Assembly: GCA_043801935.1 (NCBI GenBank)
Contig: JAZDLO010000070.1
Span: 1-16,976, forward strand
Direction of reading: 5' to 3'
DNA from: JAZDLO01 sp043801935
GTDB taxonomy: Bacteria; Actinomycetota; Thermoleophilia; RBG-16-64-13
DNA: 16,976 nucleotides
Under the pieces are notes generated by a model. The model saw nothing but the letters and a program-made list of their open reading frames with translations. It was not told the DNA's origin and made no database searches. Positions 7,488-14,502 of the stretch are shown here, one piece after another. How positions within the stretch are numbered: position 1 is the stretch's first letter; every line of letters begins with the position of its first letter. The translations under genes and the position numbers were made by a program.

Positions 7488-7640
7488 GCAAGAAGGGAGC
7501 GCTTCGGGACTCCGGGGTATGGGAGGACGCTCAGTCAACCTCGGTGTGAGCTCTGGAGCCTCGGCTTCGGGCGACCCCTTAAACGAGTTCCCCGGCTGTT
7601 GTGGCCCGTTTCCCTCAGATCAAAGAGTGGAGGTCGGCGA

Positions 7641-10226
7641 ATGGGAGCTATCGAGCGACTGACCAACGGCACGACGGGTGGGCCGGTATGGGTGTACGTC
7701 CAGAACGGGGAGATCCTGCGGATCACTCCCATGGTACTGGACGACAGCGACGCAGAGTCATGGGCCATCGAGGCCCGAGGTCGTACTTTCAAGCCCCCGA
7801 GAAAGACCACTCTGGCCCCACATGCCGTGGCGCAGCGCTCCATGGTCTATTCCCCCAAACGGATCCTCACTCCGCTCAAGCGTGTCGATTTCGATCACAA
7901 GGGCGACCGCAACATCCACACCCGGGGCGAGTCGGGCTACGAGCCCATCGGCTGGGACAAGGCGCTCGACATCGTGGCCGAGGAGATCACCCGAGTCAAG
8001 CGGGAATTGGGTCCCGGAGGGATCATGAGCACCTGCTCGTCCCACCACCTGTGGGGGAACGTGGGGTACCGGCATAGCGCCTACCTGCGCTTCCTGAATA
8101 TCATGGGCATGTGCCACGCCGGCCATAATCCAGACAGCTGGGAAGGATGGCACTGGGGCGGTATGCACATGTGGGGTTTCAGTCACCGTCTGGGGAATCC
8201 AGAGCAATACGACCTTCTGGAGGACGCCCTCAAACACACTGAGATGATCGTTTTCTGGTCGTCCGACCCGGAAACGACACACGGCATCTACTCGGGCTTC
8301 GAAAGCACCTCGCGGCGCTACTGGCTCAAGGAGTTGGGTGTCAAGATGGTGTTCGTCGATCCATATTTCAACCACACCGCCGGCCTGATTGGGGATAAGT
8401 GGTTCTCGCCGCGCATGGGGACGGACGTGCCCTTCGGACTGGCTATCGCCTTCACCTGGCTGACCGAAGGTCTCTACGATAAGCAGTACGTGGCCGACCG
8501 CACGGTGGGTTTCGATCAGTGGAAAGACTACGTGCTCGGCAAGACCGATGGAGTACCGAAGACTCCAGAATGGGCCGAGGCGGAGTGCAACATCCCGGCC
8601 CGCGAGATACGGGCTTTGGCGCGCGAGTGGGGGTCGAAGAAGACCATGCTGGCCGCGGGTGGTCTGGGAGGCTGGGGCGGCGCGTGCCGCGCCGCCACCG
8701 GTAACGAGTGGGCTCGTACCATGATCGCCTTAGCCACCATGCAGGGCATGGGCAAGCCGGGCAGCAACATATGGGGGACCACGCAAGGGGTTCCCGTCGA
8801 TGAGTCCTTCGTCTTCCCCGGCTACGCGGAGGGAGGAATCTCCGGTGACGTGGACAAGTCGGCGGCCGGCTACCGGTGGGTGTACCGCATGTTCAAGGAA
8901 GGCAAGGGTGCCACGCGCAACACCCACGACTCCCCCGAAGGACAGGCGATCCCTCGCTTGAGCATCCCCGAGGCCATGATGCACGAGCGCTTGCTGTGGA
9001 GGGGGAAGGGCTTCTGCGGCTCCTCAATCGAGTCCCAACTGCAGAAGTACGAGTACCCGGCGCCTGGTTACCCCTTCATGGGCATGTATTACAAATACGG
9101 GGGCTCGTTCATCGGCACCCTGACCGAGACCAACCGCTTTGCCCGGGCCTATCGGGAAGGCAAGGTGCCGTTCGTGGTGAGCCAGGCCATCTGGTTTGAA
9201 GGCGAGACTCGCTTCGCCGACATCATCCTGCCGGCCTGCACCAACTTCGAGCGCTGGGACATCAGCGAGTTCGCCGGGTGTCAGGGCTACATCCCCGATA
9301 ACTACAACCAGGCGAACCACCGTATCGTCACTTTCCAGAAGAAATGCATCGAACCGCTGGGAGAGTCGAAGTCCGACTACGACATCTACGCGGCTGTGTG
9401 CGAGCGCATGGGTGTCTACGACGAGTTCACCATGGGAGGCAAGACGGACTATGATTGGGTGAAGCACTACTTCCACGCCACCGACCTGCCTAAGTGCATC
9501 ACCTGGGAAGAATTCGAGAAGAAGGGCTACTTCGTGGTGCCCTTTCCGAAGGACCACAAGTCCACCCCTGCGCTCCGCTGGTTTGCCGAGGGGCGCAAGA
9601 GGGACACCCCGGACTGGGGACCGGCACCCGGTGACACGGTCGGCATGAAGGGGCTGCAGACCATGTCGGGCAAGATCGAGTTCGTGGCTTCCAGCCTCTC
9701 GAAGATGGACGTCGAAGATCCCGAGCGCCCCGTGATGGGTCCGCAGTATATTCCCAGCTGGGAAGGTCACCGCACCGCGGAACTCTACAGCAAGTACCCG
9801 CTGCAGCTGGTCAGTCCCCACCCGCGCTTCAGCTTCCACACCATGGGCGACTCCAAGGAGAGCTGGATCAACGAGGTCAAAGACCATCGGGTGCTGGTGA
9901 ACGGCCATCGCTACTGGATCATGCGGCTCAACACCAAGGACGCGGAAGCCCGGGGCATCAAGGACGGCGATCTGATCCGGGCGTTCAATGACCGGGGATC
10001 TGTCATCCTGGCGGCTCAGTTGACCGAGCGGGTGCCGTCCGGCACGGTGCATTCCTATGAATCGTGTGCCGACTACCTGCCCGTGGGCGAACCCGGTGAG
10101 TCGGCCGATCGAGCGGGGTGTATCAACATTCTCACGCCCAAGCGGCACATCACCCCCACCTCCATTGCTCAGGCGCCGAACTCGTGCCTCATCCAGGTGG
10201 AGAAATGGGAGGGAGAAGCTCGATGA
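7641..10226 (+). CDS. Pyrogallol-phloroglucinol transhydroxylase-type large subunit (copy 2)
   Basis: An 861-residue bis-MGD molybdenum enzyme closely resembling TthL of Pelobacter acidigallici over its whole length, from the N-terminal LTN-x3-GGPV-x-VYV segment to the C-terminal ADR-x-GCINILTP. That enzyme (EC 1.97.1.2) converts pyrogallol to phloroglucinol without net redox change, using 1,2,3,5-tetrahydroxybenzene as co-substrate. The key residues are kept: His135 (His144 in TthL), Asp165-Ser166-Trp167 (174-176, Ser being the Mo ligand), Tyr395 in GYAEGG (404) and Tyr550 in GYIPDNY (560). Blocks such as PDSWEGWHWGGMHMWG and AAGGLGGWGGACRA look nearly unchanged from my memory of the family. 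GGAGGT lies 6 nt before the ATG; the upstream in-frame extension to 7455 has no homology. It has no Tat signal and no N-terminal Fe-S motif, so it is probably cytoplasmic. It overlaps the next gene by 4 nt (ATGA). Transhydroxylase activity is likely but inferred; a related ring substrate is possible. Confidence 0.93.
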   Translation: MGAIERLTNGTTGGPVWVYVQNGEILRITPMVLDDSDAESWAIEARGRTFKPPRKTTLAPHAVAQRSMVYSPKRILTPLKRVDFDHKGDRNIHTRGESGYEPIGWDKALDIVAEEITRVKRELGPGGIMSTCSSHHLWGNVGYRHSAYLRFLNIMGMCHAGHNPDSWEGWHWGGMHMWGFSHRLGNPEQYDLLEDALKHTEMIVFWSSDPETTHGIYSGFESTSRRYWLKELGVKMVFVDPYFNHTAGLIGDKWFSPRMGTDVPFGLAIAFTWLTEGLYDKQYVADRTVGFDQWKDYVLGKTDGVPKTPEWAEAECNIPAREIRALAREWGSKKTMLAAGGLGGWGGACRAATGNEWARTMIALATMQGMGKPGSNIWGTTQGVPVDESFVFPGYAEGGISGDVDKSAAGYRWVYRMFKEGKGATRNTHDSPEGQAIPRLSIPEAMMHERLLWRGKGFCGSSIESQLQKYEYPAPGYPFMGMYYKYGGSFIGTLTETNRFARAYREGKVPFVVSQAIWFEGETRFADIILPACTNFERWDISEFAGCQGYIPDNYNQANHRIVTFQKKCIEPLGESKSDYDIYAAVCERMGVYDEFTMGGKTDYDWVKHYFHATDLPKCITWEEFEKKGYFVVPFPKDHKSTPALRWFAEGRKRDTPDWGPAPGDTVGMKGLQTMSGKIEFVASSLSKMDVEDPERPVMGPQYIPSWEGHRTAELYSKYPLQLVSPHPRFSFHTMGDSKESWINEVKDHRVLVNGHRYWIMRLNTKDAEARGIKDGDLIRAFNDRGSVILAAQLTERVPSGTVHSYESCADYLPVGEPGESADRAGCINILTPKRHITPTSIAQAPNSCLIQVEKWEGEAR

Positions 10227-11056
10227 AGAAGTGGAACCTCATCATCGACATCGCCCGCTGCCACGACTGCAACAACTGCTTCTTGGCCGACAAGGACGAG
10301 TTCGTCGGTAACGACTTCCCTTCTTATTCGGTAGCGCAGCCCTGGGCCGGCCAGCGCTGGATGAACATCGAGCGCAAAGAGCGGGGCCAGTACCCCATCG
10401 TGCAGGTGTCCTATCTGCCCGTGCCCTGCATGCACTGTGACGATGCCCCCTGTCTAACGGCTGACGGCGCCGTGTACAAGCGAGAAGACGGGCTGGTCAT
10501 CATCGATCCGGTGAGGGCCAGGGGCCGAGAAGAGATCGTAGACACCTGTCCCTACGGGGCGATCTACTGGAACGAGAAAGCCGAGGTCGCCCAGAAGTGC
10601 ACCGGTTGTGTGCATCTCCTTGAGGATGGCTGGACGGAGACCCGCTGCTCGCAGGTGTGTCCCACCGAAGCGATAAACCTGGTTCTTGCCGAGGATGCTG
10701 AGATGGCGAAACTGGCGGCCGCCGAAGGTCTGGAGGCCTTCAGGGCAGAGTTGGGCACCAAGCCTCGCGTCTACTACAAGAACCTCCATCGCTGGACCAA
10801 AGTCTTTGCCTCCGGCAGCGTGGCCTTCGAAGACACCGATGAGTGCGCCGAAGGCGCCAAGGTGACGGTCGAAGCGGGCGAAGCCACGGTGGGCCAAGGT
10901 TTGGTCGACAACTACGGCCAGTTCGTGGTCGACCACCTGGAACCCGGCCAGAGATACACCGTCACGGTCAGGGCCCTCGGCTGCAAGGCCTGGTCTGAAG
11001 CCGTCACGGTCGATCAAAGTCTGAATCTCGGCACGATCCTTCTGGAGAGGATGTGA
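10223..11056 (+). CDS. Transhydroxylase-type iron-sulfur small subunit with Cna-B-like domain (copy 2)
   Basis: A 277-residue partner of the copy 2 large subunit, closely matching TthB of P. acidigallici (WMNIER-x-ERG-x-YP, PCMHC, AVYxREDG, LGTKPRVYYKNL). The cysteine set fits three clusters by DmsB-type pairing: C13/C16/C19 with C146; C69/C72/C77 with C109; and C126/C129/C142 with residue 23. Residue 23 is Asp (TTGGCCGACAAG), where both the copy 1 subunit and, as I recall it, P. acidigallici TthB have Cys. The motif III cysteines are otherwise lost, as in TthB, so the fourth cluster of DmsB relatives is absent. Residues about 190-277 form the Cna-B/transthyretin-like beta-sandwich (CAEGAKVTV, NYGQFVVDHLEPG, YTVTV). 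It starts inside the large-subunit stop, so translation is coupled; GGGAGGGAG lies just upstream. It has no signal peptide or membrane segment. Confidence 0.93.
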   Translation: MKKWNLIIDIARCHDCNNCFLADKDEFVGNDFPSYSVAQPWAGQRWMNIERKERGQYPIVQVSYLPVPCMHCDDAPCLTADGAVYKREDGLVIIDPVRARGREEIVDTCPYGAIYWNEKAEVAQKCTGCVHLLEDGWTETRCSQVCPTEAINLVLAEDAEMAKLAAAEGLEAFRAELGTKPRVYYKNLHRWTKVFASGSVAFEDTDECAEGAKVTVEAGEATVGQGLVDNYGQFVVDHLEPGQRYTVTVRALGCKAWSEAVTVDQSLNLGTILLERM

Positions 11057-11237
11057 GGACCTCTGGTGGACCTGGTCCTGGGCGTCCCGGACGGAGAGCG
11101 CTCCCTTGGGACTACGTATCCGGCCTGGGGAAGCGCAGAGTGAGAGGGGGGAGGGGGTTGGAGCAGGCACGCTAGAACCAGAAACACGAGGGGTCGATGA
11201 CGCGACTTCGAAGGTGACAAATCCCAAGGAGGGAACC

Positions 11238-12686
11238 ATGGATGACCGCGAGAAAGACCGGACTGGCATGCTCCAGGGCAAGTGCGTCAGTCGCCGAGAA
11301 TTCCTCAGAATGGCCGGGATTGCCGGCGCCACCATCGGCATGGGCACCGGCCTCGCTGGAGCGCTTGCCGCGTGCGGCGACGCGGAAGAAACCACCACCA
11401 CCACTACCGGCGCCTCGGCCAGCAGCACGACCACCGGAGCCGTCTCTACCACTGCGACGGCCGGAGAGCCGGCGGCGGGCAGGGAGATCCGCATCGGTTT
11501 CGTGGCCCCGCTCACAGGCGGCCTGGCCAGTTTCGGGGTAGCCGACCGGTACTGTCTGGAGCGCTGGGAGGAATACGTCGCCGATGGGCTGGACTGCGGC
11601 GATGGCAAGAGCCATCCGATCAAGTTCTACCTTCAGGACAGCCAGTCCGACACCAACCGCGCCGCTCAGGTGGCGGGGGACCTCATCCTCAACGAGAAGA
11701 TCGACGTAATGATGGTCGCCTCCACGCCGGAAACGGTCAGCCCGGTGGCCGATCAGTGCGAGGCGATGAGTATCCCCTGCTTCAGCAACGACGCCCCGTG
11801 GCAGGCCTACTTCTTCGGCCGTGGCGCAAGCGTGGACACGCCTTTCAAGTGGACCTACCACCACTTCTGGGGTCTCGAGGACATCATCGGTGTCTACCTG
11901 GGCGCCTGGAACCGGTCAGAGACCAACAAGATCGTCGGGGCAATGTGGCCGAACGACTCGGACGGAAATGCGTTCTCCGATCCCGCGACCGGTTTCCCGG
12001 CTGCTATCACCCCGCTGGGCTACAAGATCATCGACCCGGGTCGCTATCCCAACGGGATCGAAGACTTCACCGCGCAGATATCGCAGTTCAAGAACGATGG
12101 GTGCGAGATCATCACCGGCGTACCCATCCCGCCCGATTTCACCAACTTCTGGAAACAGGCCACTCAGCAGGGTTTCAAGCCCAAGGTGGGCAGCATCGCC
12201 AAGGCCCTGGACCTCCCGATGGGCGTGGAGGCCTTGGGTGACGCCGGCAACAACTTCACGGTCGAGTGTCAGTGGACCCCGCGGATGCCGTTCAAGTCCT
12301 CGCTCACGGGCGAAACCTGTCAGCAGTTCGCCGACGAGTTCGAGAAGCGTGCCGGTATTCAATGGGCCCAGTACCTGCTGCACTATGCCGTGTTTGAGGT
12401 CGTGGCCGATGCGCTCAAACGTTGCTCAGACATCGAAGACAAGGAAGCCATCATCGCAGCGATCGGGTCCACCAAGTTGGACACGCTTGCCGGCCCTGTT
12501 GACTTCACATCTCCCGTGGACATGGCGACCATGCATCCGGTCAAGAACGTGTACCGATCCCCGCTGGTCACCGGCCAGTGGGTGAAGGGAGTGAGCGAGA
12601 AGTACACATACGAGTTCGTCGTAGTCGACAACACCAATTATCCCAGTATTGCAGTCGAGCACGATCTCTTGCCTCTCGAGTACTAG
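11238..12686 (+). CDS. Tat-exported lipoprotein, LivK-type ABC substrate-binding protein (first of tandem pair)
   Basis: A 482-residue extracellular ligand-binding protein of the type 1 periplasmic-binding fold (Peripla_BP_6, branched-chain amino acid/aromatic acid group). It has a twin-arginine motif (SRREFL, residues 18-23), a short hydrophobic stretch and a lipobox LAAC with Cys46 as the lipidation site. A Thr/Ser/Ala-rich linker runs to about residue 80. The mature domain starts at REIRIGFVAPLTGG and includes QDSQSDTNRAAQVAGDLI, SNDAPWQAYFFGR and PPDFTNFWKQA. AAGGAGGG lies 5 nt before the ATG. LivK-like proteins of this type bind aromatic acids in several bacteria (for example p-coumarate in Rhodopseudomonas), so uptake of an aromatic substrate for the adjacent enzymes is plausible. 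No permease or ATPase genes are in the window. It follows the copy 2 operon after a 181-nt gap. Confidence 0.9.
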   Translation: MDDREKDRTGMLQGKCVSRREFLRMAGIAGATIGMGTGLAGALAACGDAEETTTTTTGASASSTTTGAVSTTATAGEPAAGREIRIGFVAPLTGGLASFGVADRYCLERWEEYVADGLDCGDGKSHPIKFYLQDSQSDTNRAAQVAGDLILNEKIDVMMVASTPETVSPVADQCEAMSIPCFSNDAPWQAYFFGRGASVDTPFKWTYHHFWGLEDIIGVYLGAWNRSETNKIVGAMWPNDSDGNAFSDPATGFPAAITPLGYKIIDPGRYPNGIEDFTAQISQFKNDGCEIITGVPIPPDFTNFWKQATQQGFKPKVGSIAKALDLPMGVEALGDAGNNFTVECQWTPRMPFKSSLTGETCQQFADEFEKRAGIQWAQYLLHYAVFEVVADALKRCSDIEDKEAIIAAIGSTKLDTLAGPVDFTSPVDMATMHPVKNVYRSPLVTGQWVKGVSEKYTYEFVVVDNTNYPSIAVEHDLLPLEY

Positions 12687-12702
12687 AAAAGGTCGGGATA
12701 TC

Positions 12703-12747
12703 CTGGCCGCCGCCCGGCCAGCGGTTGCCGCCGCGGGCCCGGCGGCA
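12703..12747. other. Two adjacent GC-rich hairpins between the binding-protein genes
   Basis: CTGGCC/GGCCAG (12703-12721, 7-nt loop) is followed directly by TGCCGCC/GGCGGCA (12726-12747, 8-nt loop). They begin 16 nt after the first binding-protein stop and have no T-run. They may attenuate transcription or stabilise the upstream mRNA, giving unequal amounts of the two paralogues. In GC-rich DNA such stems also arise by chance. Confidence 0.35.
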
Positions 12748-12856
12748 TCGGTGTTCGGCGCGTATCGATGAGCGCGCACCAACAAGCGAAGTCGAGCCAC
12801 AGCGTCAGGCCAAAGCGCGCTCAGCGTGAGTGACCGCAAACTCCCAAGGGGGCATC

Positions 12857-14305
12857 ATGGACAAGCGAACGCGGGATCCGAACAACACAACCGAAGAACA
12901 GATCGACAGGCTGGCCGGCAAATGCGTCAGCCGCCGCGAGTTCCTTAGGGTGGCCGGAATCGCCGGCGCTACCATCGGCATGGGCGCCGGTCTTGCCGGC
13001 GCGCTTGCCGCTTGCGGCGAAGCCGAAGAAACCACCACCACCGGCGCCACAACGGCGACGACGGCCGGCAGTACGACGACCGTGAGTGCCGGGGCGGAGA
13101 TGGGTAGGGAGATCAAGGTCGGCTTTTCCTCGCCGGGCACCGGTATCTACGCCTCGTTCGGTGTACCGGACGGCTGGTGCGTGGATAAGTGGAACGTCGC
13201 CTTCAAGGACGGACTCCTGTGCGGCGATGGCCTGGTCCATCCCCTCAATATCATCGTCAAGGACAACCAGTCTGACTCGAACCGCGCCTCTCAGGTCGCC
13301 GGCGACCTGATCAACAACGACAAGGTCGACGTTGTCATCTGCGACTCGACTCCGGATCTCGTCAACCCGGCATCCGACCAGTGCGAAGCAGCGGGAATGC
13401 CGTGCGTTTCCAACGACGCTCCCTGGCAGGCATACTTCTTTGGGCGGAACGGCGACCCCAAGGTCGGCTTCAAATGGACCTACCACATGTTCTGGGGCCT
13501 GGACGAGATACACGCCAACTTCTTTGACATGTGGGCGAAGATCCCGAATAACAAGACCGTAGGTGGCATGTGGCCCAATGACGCTGACGGGAATGCCTGG
13601 CGGCCCGCGTGGCTGCAGAAGTTCGAGGAACTCGGCGGCTGGACTGTTGTTGACCCCGGCGCTTTCCAGCTGGGGACCGAAGACTTCACCCAGATGATCT
13701 CGCTCTTCAAGAAGGAAGGGGTCGAGATCATTACCGGCGTAATGCCCCCGCCCGATTTCACCAACTTCTGGAAACAAGCCATCCAGCAAGGTCTTCAGCC
13801 GAAGTTCCTCACGATGGCCAAGGCGTTGCTGTTCCCGCAGTCGGTTGAGGCCTTGGGCGCAATCGCCACCAATACCACCACGGAGTGCTGGTGGTCCCCG
13901 TACCATCCGTTCAAGTCGTCGCTGACCGGTGAGACCACTGCAGAGCTGGCCGCCGACTTCGAGGAGGCGACAGGCACCCAATGGACTCAACCCATTCTCC
14001 ATTACGCTCTCATGGAAGTGGTCTCCGATGTCCTGAAGCGCACCGCCGACATAGACGACAAGGAACAGATCATCGAGGCGGTAAGGACCACTAAAATGGA
14101 TACCATGGCTGGGCCGATTGATTTCACGGAGCCTGTTGACCCTATGGGCAATCATCCAGTACCCAACGTCTACAAGACTCCACAGGTCGGTTCGCAGTGG
14201 GTACCGGGGACAGGCAAGTGGCCTTTTGAGTTGACAATAGTGTCGAATCCGGTCGCACCGATGGTCCCGGTTCAGGCGGAAGTCCAACCCATGCCAACCA
14301 TCTGA
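12857..14305 (+). CDS. Tat-exported lipoprotein, LivK-type ABC substrate-binding protein (second of tandem pair)
   Basis: A 482-residue paralogue of the preceding gene, exactly the same length. It has a nearly identical leader: SRREFL at 25-30, then GIAGATIGMG and LAAC with lipidation at Cys53. A Thr-rich linker and the same type 1 binding fold follow. Shared blocks include DNQSDSNRASQVAGDLI, SNDAPWQAYFFGR, WPNDADGNAW, PPDFTNFWKQA and HPFKSSLTGET. AAGGGGG lies 4-5 nt upstream of the ATG; a GTG at 12830 is in frame but has a poorer context. The domain bodies have diverged clearly more than the leaders, so the two proteins may bind related but different ligands, such as isomers of one aromatic. 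The gap after the first gene is 170 nt, containing two hairpins. Confidence 0.9.
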   Translation: MDKRTRDPNNTTEEQIDRLAGKCVSRREFLRVAGIAGATIGMGAGLAGALAACGEAEETTTTGATTATTAGSTTTVSAGAEMGREIKVGFSSPGTGIYASFGVPDGWCVDKWNVAFKDGLLCGDGLVHPLNIIVKDNQSDSNRASQVAGDLINNDKVDVVICDSTPDLVNPASDQCEAAGMPCVSNDAPWQAYFFGRNGDPKVGFKWTYHMFWGLDEIHANFFDMWAKIPNNKTVGGMWPNDADGNAWRPAWLQKFEELGGWTVVDPGAFQLGTEDFTQMISLFKKEGVEIITGVMPPPDFTNFWKQAIQQGLQPKFLTMAKALLFPQSVEALGAIATNTTTECWWSPYHPFKSSLTGETTAELAADFEEATGTQWTQPILHYALMEVVSDVLKRTADIDDKEQIIEAVRTTKMDTMAGPIDFTEPVDPMGNHPVPNVYKTPQVGSQWVPGTGKWPFELTIVSNPVAPMVPVQAEVQPMPTI

Positions 14306-14502
14306 GTTCGCGCGACACAAGCGATGGACAGGGGTTCGTCCCGCGAGCCTCACCACATGCTCGGGAGCGATCGCGTCGCGACATGAGAGACTTGATGGCT
14401 GAAGCAGTGTCGTTGAGCGGGTGAAGGGAGCGGAACCTTGGAGGGCAGATGCGCAAGCGGAGACGAGCATGAACATGCTCTGGCACCCGGAGGCAGGTTC
14501 GC
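14306..14502. promoter_or_regulatory. Intergenic region with a GAGCATG inverted repeat before the amidohydrolase gene
   Basis: The 197-bp gap holds a perfect inverted repeat, GAGCATG-AA-CATGCTC, at 14465-14480, about 22 nt before the amidohydrolase start and just upstream of its GGAGG ribosome site. A further CATGCTC half-site lies at 14356-14362. The placement suits an operator or an mRNA hairpin affecting translation. No coding region is supported, and no clear -35/-10 pair was seen. Confidence 0.4.

Larger units (their letters stand above)
7143..7640. other. Divergent intergenic region, 498 bp, no supported gene
   Basis: This region separates the minus-strand sensor-regulator from the plus-strand copy 2 operon and must hold both promoters. 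I see no convincing coding region: the short open frames have no family features and no good ribosome sites. It contains two imperfect palindromes, listed separately, and the ribosome sites of both flanking genes. No confident -35/-10 pair was found. TTGTGG (7455) with GACAAT (7478) has the right 17-bp spacing but weak matches. Confidence 0.6.

Noticed and set aside
7455..7640. 62-residue N-terminal extension of the copy 2 large subunit
   Set aside because: TthL homology begins at the ATG at 7641, which has GGAGGT 6 nt upstream; the extension overlaps a likely regulatory palindrome.
9024..10148. 374-codon open frame on the minus strand
   Set aside because: It is antisense to the strongly conserved copy 2 large subunit.
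11056..11079. AGGACC/GGTCCT hairpin as terminator of the copy 2 operon
   Set aside because: It has only a 6-bp stem with a 12-nt loop starting in the stop codon and no T-run, too weak to call.
10454..11623. 389-codon open frame on the minus strand
   Set aside because: It spans the copy 2 small subunit, an intergenic gap and the start of a binding protein in antisense; low-complexity Val/Ala stretches arise from the Thr-linker codons.
12821..14476. 551-codon open frame on the minus strand
   Set aside because: It is antisense to the second binding protein, whose leader, lipobox and fold are clear; the antisense product has no family features.
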